Source: Minwuiaceae bacterium (lineage in GTDB: Bacteria; Pseudomonadota; Alphaproteobacteria; Minwuiales; Minwuiaceae). Taken from it: a DNA stretch of 41,884 bases. The stretch's first letter is position 1; each line of letters begins with the position of its first letter. A model generated the notes under the pieces. The model saw nothing but the letters and a program-made list of their open reading frames with translations, made no database searches and was not told where the DNA came from. Shown here piece by piece: positions 17,119 to 25,971 of the stretch. A program made the translations under genes and the position numbers. The stretch covers positions 1 to 41,884 of the forward strand of contig JANQEE010000057.1 of the NCBI GenBank assembly GCA_028278525.1, read 5' to 3'.

Positions 17119-18072
17119 TCAAAGCGTCAGTCCGCAGGACTCGAAGGCGGCTTTGGTGCGTGCCTTCTCTTCGGCGGTCAGTTGCAGCATGGGCGGGCGC
17201 ACCGGCCCGCCGGCCTGGCCGAGCAACTCCTGCCAGTATTTTTGATGCGCCTGCGGTTTACCGCCTGGGCGCATTTCGCGTAACGCTTTGCGTACCGGAT
17301 CCAGGCTGTCGCGGACGGCGCGCGCCTTCTCGATCTCCCCGGCGAAAGCGAGTTCGGTGTATTCGTTCATCCTGCGGTCGTTCCGCGTCTGCAGCAGGTA
17401 GGGCGGCGAGGAGCAGAGGTAGAGCCGCCAGCCGAGCTCGACGATATTGTCGAACCATTCTTCCTCAGACGCCGTGCTGACCAGCAGCTTGTCGCCGGCA
17501 AGCCGGCTCAACTCGGCGTACATCTCTCGCGGCACGCTATACTTGATCGCCACGATGTTCGGCAGTTCGGCGACCCGGGCGCAGAGTTCCGGGCTCATCA
17601 GATAGCCGCTGTCCGGGTGGCTCCACATCGCGATACCGATATCGACCTGCTCGCAGACCGTCCGATAGTACTCGAACACGGTGTCGTCCCGGTCGGTCAC
17701 GAAATGCAGGATTGGCGCGTGCACCACGATATAGTCGGCGCCGATGGCCTCCGCGTGTTTCGCCAGGTCGATCACGGTGTCGAAGTTCTGGTCGGAGCAG
17801 GACATGATCGTACCGGCCCGGCCTTCGGTCTCTTCAACGGCGATTTCGAAATTGCGCTTACGCTCCTCCACCGACATCGAGAAGAACTCGCCCTGCTTGC
17901 CGGCGATAAACAGGCCGGCGATGCCTAAATCGTCCGTCCAGTGCCGGATGTTGCGGCGCAGCCCTTCCTCGTCGATGGAGAAATCCTCGCGCATCGGGTT
18001 CAGTGCCGCGGCCCAGATGCCGCGCATGTTCTCGCGGGCGTAATCCTTCGCGTCCAGTCGGCTGTATTTCAT
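17119..18072 (-). CDS. DapA-family (dihydrodipicolinate synthase-like) protein
   Basis: 317 residues, a class I aldolase TIM barrel of the DHDPS/NAL family. The Schiff-base lysine is kept (Lys177 in IVAIKYS). Two other parts of the usual site are changed. The GTTGE motif reads GKQGE (58-62), and the family Tyr of the LYNxP motif is Trp150 (AMWSHP). It therefore cannot work exactly as DapA and is unlikely to make dihydrodipicolinate. The ribosome site GAGGT lies inside the last codons of the upstream molybdenum hydroxylase gene, 6 bp away, so the two form an operon. A hydrolyase, aldolase or decarboxylase step on a product of that enzyme is possible, but this is inference. Confidence 0.83.
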   Translation of the reverse strand: MKYSRLDAKDYARENMRGIWAAALNPMREDFSIDEEGLRRNIRHWTDDLGIAGLFIAGKQGEFFSMSVEERKRNFEIAVEETEGRAGTIMSCSDQNFDTVIDLAKHAEAIGADYIVVHAPILHFVTDRDDTVFEYYRTVCEQVDIGIAMWSHPDSGYLMSPELCARVAELPNIVAIKYSVPREMYAELSRLAGDKLLVSTASEEEWFDNIVELGWRLYLCSSPPYLLQTRNDRRMNEYTELAFAGEIEKARAVRDSLDPVRKALREMRPGGKPQAHQKYWQELLGQAGGPVRPPMLQLTAEEKARTKAAFESCGLTL

Positions 18073-18078
18073 CGTCGC

Positions 18079-20265
18079 TTACCTCGTCGTGGCCGCCGCG
18101 ATTGCGCGCCAAACGCTTTCGCTTGTCAACGGCATGTCCAGGCGCCGGACGCCCAGGGGGTGAAGGGCGTCCAGCGCGGCGTTCAGGACCGCGGTGGGCG
18201 CGCCGATCGTGCCGGCCTCGCCGACACCCTTGGCGCCCAGCAGGTTGAAAGGGGAGGGCGTCGACAGGCTGCTCATAACGATGGGCGGCATATCGGCGGC
18301 GCGCGGCAGCGCGTAGTCGGTCAGCGATCCGGTCAGCAACTGCCCGTCGTCGTCGTAGACGATCCGTTCCATCAGGGCCTCGCCCAGCCCCTGGGCCACG
18401 CCGCCCATGATCTGCCCTTCCACAAGCATCGGATTGACAAGCTGGCCGGCATCGTCGACGCAGAACAACTTGTCGACGGTGGTCACGCCGGTCTCCCGGT
18501 CGATGGTGACGCAGGCCAGATAGCAGCCGTATCCCCAAGCCTCGCCGTCGTTCTCGTAGATCACGTCGGCTTCGACCGTCTCGTTGATGCCTCCCAACCG
18601 GTCGGCCCGTTCCCGAACCCGCTCCGCCGCCTGGCGCAAGGCGCTGCCGCCGATCGCGGTGCTGCGGCTGGCCAATGCGCCAATCCCCGCCGGCGCGGTG
18701 TCGGTATCGCCGTGTTCTATGCGGACGGTTTCGGGCGGCACGTCGAACACCTCGGCGACGATCTGCGCGAAGGCGGTTTCCCGCCCATGCCCCTGGCTGC
18801 TGCCGCCGGTCGCGGCGGTAATCCCGCCGTCGGGATCCAGGCGAACCCGTGCGCTTTCCCAGCCCCGGCCGCTCGGCTCCACGTAGAAGGCCAAGCCCAT
18901 GCCGGCCAGTTCTCCCTTTCTGCGTCTCCGGTCGCGTGCCGCCAGCAGGGCGTCGTAATCGGCCAATTCGCGCAACCGTTCCAAAGCCGCCGGATAATCG
19001 CCGGAATCGAGAACGATGCCGGTCGGACCGGTATGGGGCAGGCGGTCGCCCGGCAGCAGGTTTCGCCTGCGGATCTCCACCGGATCGATATCGGTTATCC
19101 GTGCCGCCTCTTCGACCAGTCGTTCCATCAGCGCGGCGGCCTCGGGCCGGCCCGCGCCGCGATAGATGCCGACCGGCGCGCTGTTGGTCACCACACCCTT
19201 GGTCGAGATATCGACGGCGTCGATCATGTAGGGCCCGGGCAGGATGCGCGCCGCGTTCCAGGCCGGGATGGCGGCGCTGGTGGGCAGCCAATGGCCAAGC
19301 GGGCAGGTGATGTCCGCTTTCAGGCCAAGGAACCTGCCGTCGCGTGTCAAGGCAAGTTGCCCGGCGCTGGCCGTACCGCGCCCGTGCGTCGCCGTGAGCA
19401 GGTCTTCGCCCCGCGTCGCCGTCCACCGAACCGGTCGGCGCAACGTCAGGGCGGCCCAGGCGACGAACACTTCCTCGGGGTACAACGACGCCTTCATCCC
19501 GAACGCGCCGCCGACATCCGGCGCGACGACGCGGATGCGGGCCTCGTCCACGCCCAGTATGCCGGCCAGTTCGCCGCGGGCCCTGTGCGGCGTCTGGGTC
19601 GACAGCCAGACCGTCAGCTTTCCGTTATCCGGCTCGACGTCGGCCGCGACCGTCCGGGGCTCAAGGGAGGATGGCGCCAACCGGGGGTGATTCAATTTGA
19701 TTTGTGCAATGAAATCAGCCTGTTCAAAGGCTGTCTTCACATCGTCTGACAGCCAGGTTTGTGCCAGGGCGACGTTGGAGGTCTGGCCGGGGAGTAGCGG
19801 ATCGCAGGCGATGCTCCGGTCGGTATGCGGCGCGGCGTCTTCGGGCGCCACGTCGATCGCGACAGCGTCGGCCGCGTCGGCGCCGGCCATCGGGGACGTC
19901 GCCACGATTGCCGCGACCGGTTCGCCCACCGCCATGATCCGCTCACCGGCCAGGATCGGGTAAGGCGTCGGATTGACCGTTTCCAACACCGGATTGACGG
20001 TCAGGCTGCCCAGATGGCCGACATCGGCGCCGGTGAAGACGCCGACGACGCCCGGTATCGCCACGGCTGCCGACACGTCGCACTGCACGATCCGCCCGCA
20101 TGCATGCGGGCTGCGTACGAACGAGACATGCAGCGCACTGGCGAGCCTTACGTCATCGACATAGCGGCCGCGCCCCGTGATCAGGCTATCGTCTTCCCGC
20201 CGCGGCAGGGAGCGCCCGATATAGCGGCCGGTCCGTCCATGGCGGTCCGCGTCGTCCGTTGTCAT
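18079..20265 (-). CDS. Molybdenum hydroxylase large subunit (form II CoxL/XDH-like), orphan
   Basis: 728 residues from the ATG at 20265 (a TTG six codons earlier is possible). It is the molybdopterin-binding subunit of the xanthine dehydrogenase/CO dehydrogenase family: N-terminal [67 protein letters not shown], and KGVGEAGTIGAP carrying the probable catalytic Glu. The YRGAGR motif marks form II; true CO dehydrogenase has AYxCSFR. No FAD (medium) or 2Fe-2S (small) subunit gene lies on either side, so it must use partners encoded elsewhere. It shares an operon with the DapA-like gene and diverges from the PF09859 oxygenase with about 58 bp between starts. Confidence 0.88.
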   Translation of the reverse strand: MTTDDADRHGRTGRYIGRSLPRREDDSLITGRGRYVDDVRLASALHVSFVRSPHACGRIVQCDVSAAVAIPGVVGVFTGADVGHLGSLTVNPVLETVNPTPYPILAGERIMAVGEPVAAIVATSPMAGADAADAVAIDVAPEDAAPHTDRSIACDPLLPGQTSNVALAQTWLSDDVKTAFEQADFIAQIKLNHPRLAPSSLEPRTVAADVEPDNGKLTVWLSTQTPHRARGELAGILGVDEARIRVVAPDVGGAFGMKASLYPEEVFVAWAALTLRRPVRWTATRGEDLLTATHGRGTASAGQLALTRDGRFLGLKADITCPLGHWLPTSAAIPAWNAARILPGPYMIDAVDISTKGVVTNSAPVGIYRGAGRPEAAALMERLVEEAARITDIDPVEIRRRNLLPGDRLPHTGPTGIVLDSGDYPAALERLRELADYDALLAARDRRRRKGELAGMGLAFYVEPSGRGWESARVRLDPDGGITAATGGSSQGHGRETAFAQIVAEVFDVPPETVRIEHGDTDTAPAGIGALASRSTAIGGSALRQAAERVRERADRLGGINETVEADVIYENDGEAWGYGCYLACVTIDRETGVTTVDKLFCVDDAGQLVNPMLVEGQIMGGVAQGLGEALMERIVYDDDGQLLTGSLTDYALPRAADMPPIVMSSLSTPSPFNLLGAKGVGEAGTIGAPTAVLNAALDALHPLGVRRLDMPLTSESVWRAIAAATTR

Positions 20266-20322
20266 ATCAGCGGTATCCGCCAATCCTCGTCCCCAAAGAA
20301 GCAGACACTACCCCGACATCCG

Positions 20323-21096
20323 ATGGAATTCGACCGCAAGGAACGGGACGATTTGGCCGGCACAATCGGTCATAATCCTCCGATGGCGAAATCAGTGACC
20401 GGGCGTATCGATAGGTTGGATTGGGACCGGATCGGCGCCGAGCTTGACGGCAATGGTTATTCCCTCACCGGCTCGCTGCTGACGGCCGCCGAATGCGACC
20501 GGCTTCGGGCGCTCTATCCGGACGATGCGCTGTTTCGCTCGCACGTCCATATGGCCCGGCACGGATTCGGACAGGGCGAATACAAATATTTCCGCTATCC
20601 GCTGCCGGAGCCGATTCCGGCGATCCGCGCCGCCGTCTACCGGCGGATCGCGCCGGTTGCCAACGGTTGGCAGCAGAAACTCGGCGTCTACGGCCGTTTC
20701 CCGGCGGACCTCGACGCCATGCTGGCGCGCTGCCACGCGGCCGGTCAGTCCCGGCCGACGCCGCTGCTGTTGCGCTACGGGCCCGGCGACTACAATTGCC
20801 TGCATCAGGATCTCTATGGCGAGGAGCTGTTTCCCATCCAACTGGCCATCCTGCTCAGTCAGCCCGGCGAGGAGTTCGAGGGCGGCGAGTTCGTGCTCAC
20901 CGAACAACGGCCGCGCATGCAGTCGAAAGCCCAGGTCGTGCCGTTGGCCAAGGGGCATGGCGTGCTGTTCGCCGTCAATCAGCGGCCAAAACAGGGAACC
21001 CGCGGCGTCTACCGGGTCAAGATGCGTCACGGCGTCAGCGCCGTGCGCAGCGGCGCCCGCCTCACCGCCGGGGTGATTTTCCATGACGCGGCTTGA
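20323..21096 (+). CDS. 2OG-Fe(II) oxygenase of the PF09859 (DUF2086) family
   Basis: 257 residues from the ATG at 20323, kept because the TIGHNPP segment looks like real coding; a start at 20383 (237 residues) is also possible, and neither has a clear ribosome site. The family is described as an oxygenase acting on damaged DNA and is seen beside alkB. Marks are RYGPGDYNCLHQDLYGEELF (metal His161, Asp163), GGEFVLTEQRPRMQS, QRPKQGTRGVYRVKMRHGVS (distal His236) and the terminal GVIFHDAA. It overlaps alkB by 14 nt, so the two are made together. A role in alkylation or nucleic-acid repair is inferred from the pairing. Confidence 0.85.
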   Translation: MEFDRKERDDLAGTIGHNPPMAKSVTGRIDRLDWDRIGAELDGNGYSLTGSLLTAAECDRLRALYPDDALFRSHVHMARHGFGQGEYKYFRYPLPEPIPAIRAAVYRRIAPVANGWQQKLGVYGRFPADLDAMLARCHAAGQSRPTPLLLRYGPGDYNCLHQDLYGEELFPIQLAILLSQPGEEFEGGEFVLTEQRPRMQSKAQVVPLAKGHGVLFAVNQRPKQGTRGVYRVKMRHGVSAVRSGARLTAGVIFHDAA

Positions 21097-21736
21097 TCCA
21101 CTGCCGCTTTTCCCGGACAGCGACAGGGCGGCGGTTCGCCACCTTGCCGCCGGCGTCGCGCTGATGCCGGGTTTCGTCGACGCGGCGGATCTGATGCCCG
21201 CGGTCGAGGCCATCGCCGAAATATCGCCGTTCCGCCACATGATCACACCCGGCGGCTACCGCATGTCCGTCGCCATGACCAACTGCGGCCAGGCCGGCTG
21301 GATCACGGAGCGGACGGGCTATCGCTACGACCCGGTGGATCCGTTGACCGAACGTCCTTGGCCGCCGATGCCGGAGTCCTGGTCCCGGCTCGCCGGCCGG
21401 GCGGCCGCGCTGGCGGGTTTCCCGGACTTTCAGCCCGATGTTTGCCTGATAAACCGCTATGCGCCGAGTGCGCGGCTCAGTCTTCACCGGGACGAGGACG
21501 AGCGGGATTTCGATCAGCCGATCGTGTCGTTCTCGATTGGCCTGCCGGCGGTTTTCCTGCTCGGCGGGGAAAAGCGGTCCGTCAAACCGCGCCGGATAGA
21601 GCTGCAGGACGGCGATGCCCTGGTGTTCGGCGGCCCGGCCCGGCTGTTCTATCACGGGGTTGGGCCGCTGAAGGCCGGCGCCCATCCGATTGTCGGCGAA
21701 TGCCGCATCAACCTGACCTTCCGCCGCGCCCTCTAA
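21083..21736 (+). CDS. alkB: DNA oxidative demethylase AlkB
   Basis: 217 residues. AlkB removes methyl groups from 1-methyladenine and 3-methylcytosine by Fe(II)/2OG-dependent oxidation. The full site is present: His135 and Asp137 (LSLHRDEDE), His191 (LFYHGV) and the 2OG-binding Arg208 and Arg214 (CRINLTFRR). All lie 4 residues later than in the E. coli enzyme. NRYAPSARLSLH, IVSFSIGLPAVF and PLKAGAHP are nearly identical to E. coli AlkB. It overlaps the PF09859 gene by 14 nt. Regulatory motif A begins 15 bp after its stop. Confidence 0.96.
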   Translation: MTRLDPLPLFPDSDRAAVRHLAAGVALMPGFVDAADLMPAVEAIAEISPFRHMITPGGYRMSVAMTNCGQAGWITERTGYRYDPVDPLTERPWPPMPESWSRLAGRAAALAGFPDFQPDVCLINRYAPSARLSLHRDEDERDFDQPIVSFSIGLPAVFLLGGEKRSVKPRRIELQDGDALVFGGPARLFYHGVGPLKAGAHPIVGECRINLTFRRAL

Positions 21737-21751
21737 CTGGCGGCCGACCGC

Positions 21752-21815
21752 TGAAACAATTGAAACAAAAATCCTCCCGCCGCGATATCGCCTAGAAACA
21801 TTGTCTCTCGATTCT
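21752..21815 (+). promoter_or_regulatory. Composite motif A, upstream of hybrid kinase
   Basis: Boxes: TGAAAC at 21752, TGAAAC at 21761, CGATAT at 21783 and AGAAAC at 21794, at offsets 0, 9, 31 and 42. The hexamer 16 bp after the start of the last box is GATTCT (21810-21815), the weakest -10 candidate of the four copies. The box spacing is identical to copies C and D. The conserved ATCG between boxes 3 and 4 is present. Likely a binding site for the response regulator encoded at 25972, giving autoregulation; this is inference. Confidence 0.55.
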
Positions 21816-21964
21816 TGACCAAGTGATCAGGCGTTGAAATCGGTCTTGACAGGTGTCGCATGGCGCGTGTCACCTACGGTCTGACGGAATAGCGGGATTG
21901 CCGTAATTACCGCGGCGCCCGCCGGCCGGCCTTTCAATTCGCGTAAGCCGACGCCTACCGCAAC

Positions 21965-21981
21965 GGCGGCCTCCGGCCGCC
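21965..21981 (+). other. GC-rich hairpin in the kinase leader
   Basis: GGCGGCC, a 3-base loop TCC, then GGCCGCC: a perfect 7-bp stem 78 bp before the kinase ATG. A T6 run follows about 20 bp later, too far for a classical terminator. It may be a leader structure or have no role. Confidence 0.4.
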
Positions 21982-22059
21982 ATGTCATTTCTGACGGGAG
22001 GCAATTTTTTGTGTCGGCAAAGAGGCGGCCACCGAACAACGGAACCTGAAGGTGTTGTC

Positions 22060-25000
22060 ATGTTGGCAAGCCAACCGAAGACCGGTCAGTCTGCGCCGGT
22101 ACCCGCCGACGTTCGGGCGGAACTGTGCGATTTCGCCCTGTCGCAGTCGGTGACGGTTTTCTATGTCGCTGAGCTGGATGGCGAGAACGGAACGACCTAT
22201 GTCAGCCCCAACGTCCTGGCGGTCACCGGTCATCCATCGTCGGCCTTCGTCGGCGATCCGGATTATCGCCGGAACAACATTTATCCCGACGACCTGCCCG
22301 ACTATCTGGCGGTCGTACGCGCCCTTCGGCCTAACGTGCGAACCACCCACGAATACCGCTTCAAGGTCGGCGACGGCAGCTATCATTGGTTCCGCGACGA
22401 TCTGGTGCTGAAACCGGGCCGGGACGGCGGTACGGACCGTCTCGTCGGCTGCATGACCGACGTTACCGACCGGAAGTGCGCCGAAGATTCCCTGCGTGAC
22501 ATGCAGACGCTGGCCAACACCATCACCGAAGCCTCGCTTGACGCCATCGTCGTCGTTGACGAGGAGGATTCGATCATCGAGTTCAACCCGGTTGCCGAGC
22601 GGACGTTTGGCTATAGCCGGGCGGCGGCAATCGGGAGACCCATGAGCCAGTTGATCATCCCGGAAAAGAACCGGGAAGAGCATCTGCGCCACATGAAGCG
22701 CTTTCGAAAGACCGGCGAATTTCCTGTTTCCAACACCTTGATAGAAACCGAAGGGATGCGGGCCGACGGCACCATCTTCCCGGTAGAGGTCTACCTGAAG
22801 AGCGTGAAGTTGAGCGGGCGTAGTGCCTTCGTGATGGAACTTTGGGACATCACGGAACGTCTCGATGCACGCCGCGAGCAGCAGCGTCTGTCGCAGATGC
22901 TGGACGATGCGATCGAATGCATTCCCAACGGGATCGGTATCTACGATGCCGATGAACGGCTCCTTCGCTGCAACCAGGCATACGCGTCGTTCTTCGAGGA
23001 AACGGCGGCGTCGATGGTCGGTTCGCACGCCGCCGACAATCATCGCATTGCCCTGAAGAAGATCGTCTCTTGGGACGGCGAGCCCGTCGACCGGCGTGAA
23101 GCTGCGGTGCAGAAGTCGCTCGGTCGCATGCGCACGGCGGATGGCCGGCCGATCGAACAGCAACTGAAGAACGGTCGATGGGTGCAGATAACCAGCCACC
23201 GCACCGGCGACGGCGGCCGTGTCTATGTCCGTACCGACATCACCAGCGTTAAGCAGGCCGAGGAACAACTGCGCGAAAGCGAACAGCGGTTTCGCTTTAT
23301 CGTTGAAAAATGCCCGACGCCTCTGGCGCTGGTCGATGTGGAAGAAGGCACGGTCGTCTACGAGAGCCCGGCAGCGGCGGCTCTCTTCGGTCGCGACTGG
23401 CCGGCCGAGCGCCAGATGCAGACCACCGAGACTTACGTCAATCTGGCGGACCGCCAGGTGCTGCTCGAAAAGCTGCGCCGGGACGGCCGCCTGGATGGCC
23501 ACGAAGTTGAGTTGAAGAGGATCGACGGGAGCCGCTTCTGGGTCGCGTTCTACGCGCGGGCATTCGAACGAGACGGCCATATGACGCAGATCGTCAGCCT
23601 CGTCGACCTGACGGAAATTCGGCACAAGGAAGAGGCGCTCAAGCAGGCGCACGAGGTGCTTGAGGATGCGATCGAGTCGCTGGCGGAAGGCTTCGCCCTT
23701 TACGATGCGGACGATTGCTTGGTGACCTGCAACCAACGTTATCGCGAGTTCAATGAATTGAGCGCCGACACGCTGGAACCTGGCGTGAAATGGTGGGAAT
23801 TCATTCGCGCCGGGGCCGAGCGCGGCCAATATGTCGATGCGGTCGGCCGGGTCGACGAATGGATCGCGGACCGCGCCGCGCGCCGGCACGAGCAGGAAAG
23901 CGATCTCGAGTTCCAGCAATCGGACGGTCGGTGGTACCGCCTGTCCAATCAGCGGACGCGGCAGGGCGGTATGGTGGTGACGCGCACCGACATAACGCTC
24001 AACAAGGCGATGGAAACGGCGCTTCGCAATAGCGAGGCGCTGACCCGCAAGGTTGTCGAGGCAAGTCCGCTGCCGGTCGGCATGACGCGGTTCAGCGATG
24101 GGCTGATTATCTATGCGAGCGGGTCGTTCACCGAATTGCTCGGTCTTGACGGGTCGGAGGGTCCGGCCCGCTTCGTGAAGGACTACTACGTCAACCCGGC
24201 CGACCGGACCCGCTACATCAAGAAAATGCGCGAACAGGGGCTCGTCGACAACTACGTCGTTCAGTTGAGGCGGCATGACGGTGAAACGTTCTGGGCCGCT
24301 CTTTCAGGCCGTCTGATTACCTACCAGGGCGAAGAGGTGATCGTCTCCAGCACGATCGACCTGACCGAACGCCGGGCCGTGGAACAGGAACTCGCCCGGC
24401 AGAAGGAAGCCCTGCGTGTCAGCGAACAGCGGTTCCGCAGCTTGCTCGACGCCTATCCCATTCCCGTCGGCATGCATCGCGTGCGGGACGGCATGGTGAT
24501 TTACGAGAACCCGGCGGGTGTCGCCCTGTTCGGCCGCCGCGCGGTTCTGGGCGGCGTCGCCCAGGCGCGCGGCAGCTTCGTCAATCCGGAAGACCGGGAA
24601 AATTACGTGGCCCGTCTGCGCAAATACGGCGCCATCGCCAATCAGGAAATGCATCTCAGAAAGTACGACGGCACCGCGTTCTGGGGCCTGTTGTCTGCCC
24701 GCATGATCGAATATGACGGCGAAGACGTGATCGTCTCCAGCGTGTTCGACCTAAGCGAACGCAAGGCGGTCGAGGAGCAGATGAGCCGTCAGCGCGACGC
24801 GCTGTATCAGACCGAGAAGCTCAGTGCGCTCGGCTCCTTGCTCGCCGGCGTGGCGCACGAGTTGAACAATCCCCTGTCGGTGGTGGTCGGCCAGGCATTA
24901 CTGCTCAAAGAGACGGCGGAAGACCTGAAGATCGCAAAACGCGCTGCCAAGATCGGCCAGGCGGCCGACCGGTGCTCGCGCATCGTCCGGACCTTCCTCG

Positions 25001-25932
25001 CCATGGCGCGCCAACAGCCCACCGAACGCACCGCGGTCGACCTCAACGACATCGTCGAATCCACCTTGGAGGTGACGGAATACTCGCTGCGAACGGCGGG
25101 CATCGAGACCAAACTGGTGTTGGCGGACAACCTGCCTGCGGTTTGGGCCGACGCTGATCAGCTCAATCAGGTCGTCACCAATCTGATCGTCAACGCGCAA
25201 CAGGCGATGGCCGGTGGTACGGGCGGCGACAGGTGCCTGACAATCTCGACGTTCAGCGATCTCGACCGGAAATCGGTGCTGCTTTCGGTCCAGGATACCG
25301 GGCCTGGCATTCCGGCGGAGATCCGATCGCGCATTTTCGAACCCTTTTTCACCACCAAGGAAGTTGGTGCCGGCACCGGTATCGGTCTCGCTGTCTGCCA
25401 TCGCATCGTCGAAGGCCTGCAGGGCAAGATTTCGGTGAAAAGCCAGCCGGGCATGGGAGCGATGTTTGAGATTTCGCTGCCGGTCGCCTATGCGCCGGAG
25501 ACGGCGGAGGATCAGCCCAGCCTGCGGCAACGCGGTTCCCAGACCGGCAAGATACTGGTGATCGACGACGAACTCGAGGTCTCCAGGATGATTGCCGATA
25601 TCCTGCGCACCGACGGCCATGAAGTCAGGACGGCGTCATCCGGCACCGACGCCCTCAACCTCCTGGCCCGGTACGAGTTCGATGTCATCCTGAGCGATTT
25701 GCGAATGCCCAATATGGATGGCCCGTTGCTGTACGAAAAACTGAGGTCGCTTAGTCCGCGGTTGTTGAACATCGTCGCTTTCATAACCGGCGACACGTTC
25801 AGCCCGACGGTCAGTGACTTCCTGGTCGAGTCGGGCCGCCCCTACGTGCAGAAGCCGTTCCTGCCTGAGGAAGTCCGGGAGCTGGTGGCCAAGGTGCTGG
25901 CCGGCGGCCGCGGAACGGTCCGCGCCCGATAA
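22060..25932 (+). CDS. Multi-PAS hybrid sensor histidine kinase
   Basis: 1290 residues from the ATG at 22060, which has GAAGGTG 6 nt upstream; an in-frame ATG at 21982 is less likely. Seven PAS domains start at about residues 20, 148, 277, 407, 529, 656 and 788. Domains 3 and 5 resemble each other (YDADE/D...CNQ-Y), as do 4, 6 and 7 (each with a F/YVN-DR segment and FW), so the array grew by duplication. A dimerisation domain follows with phospho-acceptor His933 (GVAHELNNPLSVVVGQ), then an ATPase domain (NLIVNAQQAM, DTGPGIP, GTGIGLAV) and a C-terminal receiver (about 1164-1285) with Asp1213. No membrane segment, so it senses a cytosolic signal. The response regulator gene follows after 39 bp. 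The ligand is unknown; context suggests nitrogen status. Confidence 0.93.
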   Translation: MLASQPKTGQSAPVPADVRAELCDFALSQSVTVFYVAELDGENGTTYVSPNVLAVTGHPSSAFVGDPDYRRNNIYPDDLPDYLAVVRALRPNVRTTHEYRFKVGDGSYHWFRDDLVLKPGRDGGTDRLVGCMTDVTDRKCAEDSLRDMQTLANTITEASLDAIVVVDEEDSIIEFNPVAERTFGYSRAAAIGRPMSQLIIPEKNREEHLRHMKRFRKTGEFPVSNTLIETEGMRADGTIFPVEVYLKSVKLSGRSAFVMELWDITERLDARREQQRLSQMLDDAIECIPNGIGIYDADERLLRCNQAYASFFEETAASMVGSHAADNHRIALKKIVSWDGEPVDRREAAVQKSLGRMRTADGRPIEQQLKNGRWVQITSHRTGDGGRVYVRTDITSVKQAEEQLRESEQRFRFIVEKCPTPLALVDVEEGTVVYESPAAAALFGRDWPAERQMQTTETYVNLADRQVLLEKLRRDGRLDGHEVELKRIDGSRFWVAFYARAFERDGHMTQIVSLVDLTEIRHKEEALKQAHEVLEDAIESLAEGFALYDADDCLVTCNQRYREFNELSADTLEPGVKWWEFIRAGAERGQYVDAVGRVDEWIADRAARRHEQESDLEFQQSDGRWYRLSNQRTRQGGMVVTRTDITLNKAMETALRNSEALTRKVVEASPLPVGMTRFSDGLIIYASGSFTELLGLDGSEGPARFVKDYYVNPADRTRYIKKMREQGLVDNYVVQLRRHDGETFWAALSGRLITYQGEEVIVSSTIDLTERRAVEQELARQKEALRVSEQRFRSLLDAYPIPVGMHRVRDGMVIYENPAGVALFGRRAVLGGVAQARGSFVNPEDRENYVARLRKYGAIANQEMHLRKYDGTAFWGLLSARMIEYDGEDVIVSSVFDLSERKAVEEQMSRQRDALYQTEKLSALGSLLAGVAHELNNPLSVVVGQALLLKETAEDLKIAKRAAKIGQAADRCSRIVRTFLAMARQQPTERTAVDLNDIVESTLEVTEYSLRTAGIETKLVLADNLPAVWADADQLNQVVTNLIVNAQQAMAGGTGGDRCLTISTFSDLDRKSVLLSVQDTGPGIPAEIRSRIFEPFFTTKEVGAGTGIGLAVCHRIVEGLQGKISVKSQPGMGAMFEISLPVAYAPETAEDQPSLRQRGSQTGKILVIDDELEVSRMIADILRTDGHEVRTASSGTDALNLLARYEFDVILSDLRMPNMDGPLLYEKLRSLSPRLLNIVAFITGDTFSPTVSDFLVESGRPYVQKPFLPEEVRELVAKVLAGGRGTVRAR

Positions 25933-25971
25933 CGCCGGGACGGGCCGGTACAATGACAGAGAGGTTTGTCG

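Larger units (their letters stand above)
21737..22059 (+). other. Leader region of the hybrid kinase gene
   Basis: About 320 bp between alkB and the kinase. It holds composite motif A (21752-21815). It also has TTGACA at 21846-21851, a possible -35 element with no clear -10, and a GC-rich perfect hairpin (21965-21981). A T6 run follows near 22000-22005. If transcription starts at motif A the untranslated leader is about 240 nt, unusually long, with room for post-transcriptional control. Confidence 0.4.

Noticed and set aside
19825..20322. A 166-codon N-terminal extension of the PF09859 oxygenase
   Set aside because: It overlaps the divergent molybdenum hydroxylase gene and is low-complexity Arg/Asp sequence; the family needs only about 230 residues.
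21985..24276. A long minus-strand open frame (763 codons) opposite the hybrid kinase
   Set aside because: It is the mirror of a well-supported gene in GC-rich DNA; the translation has no recognisable domain and the plus-strand frame carries clear PAS motifs.
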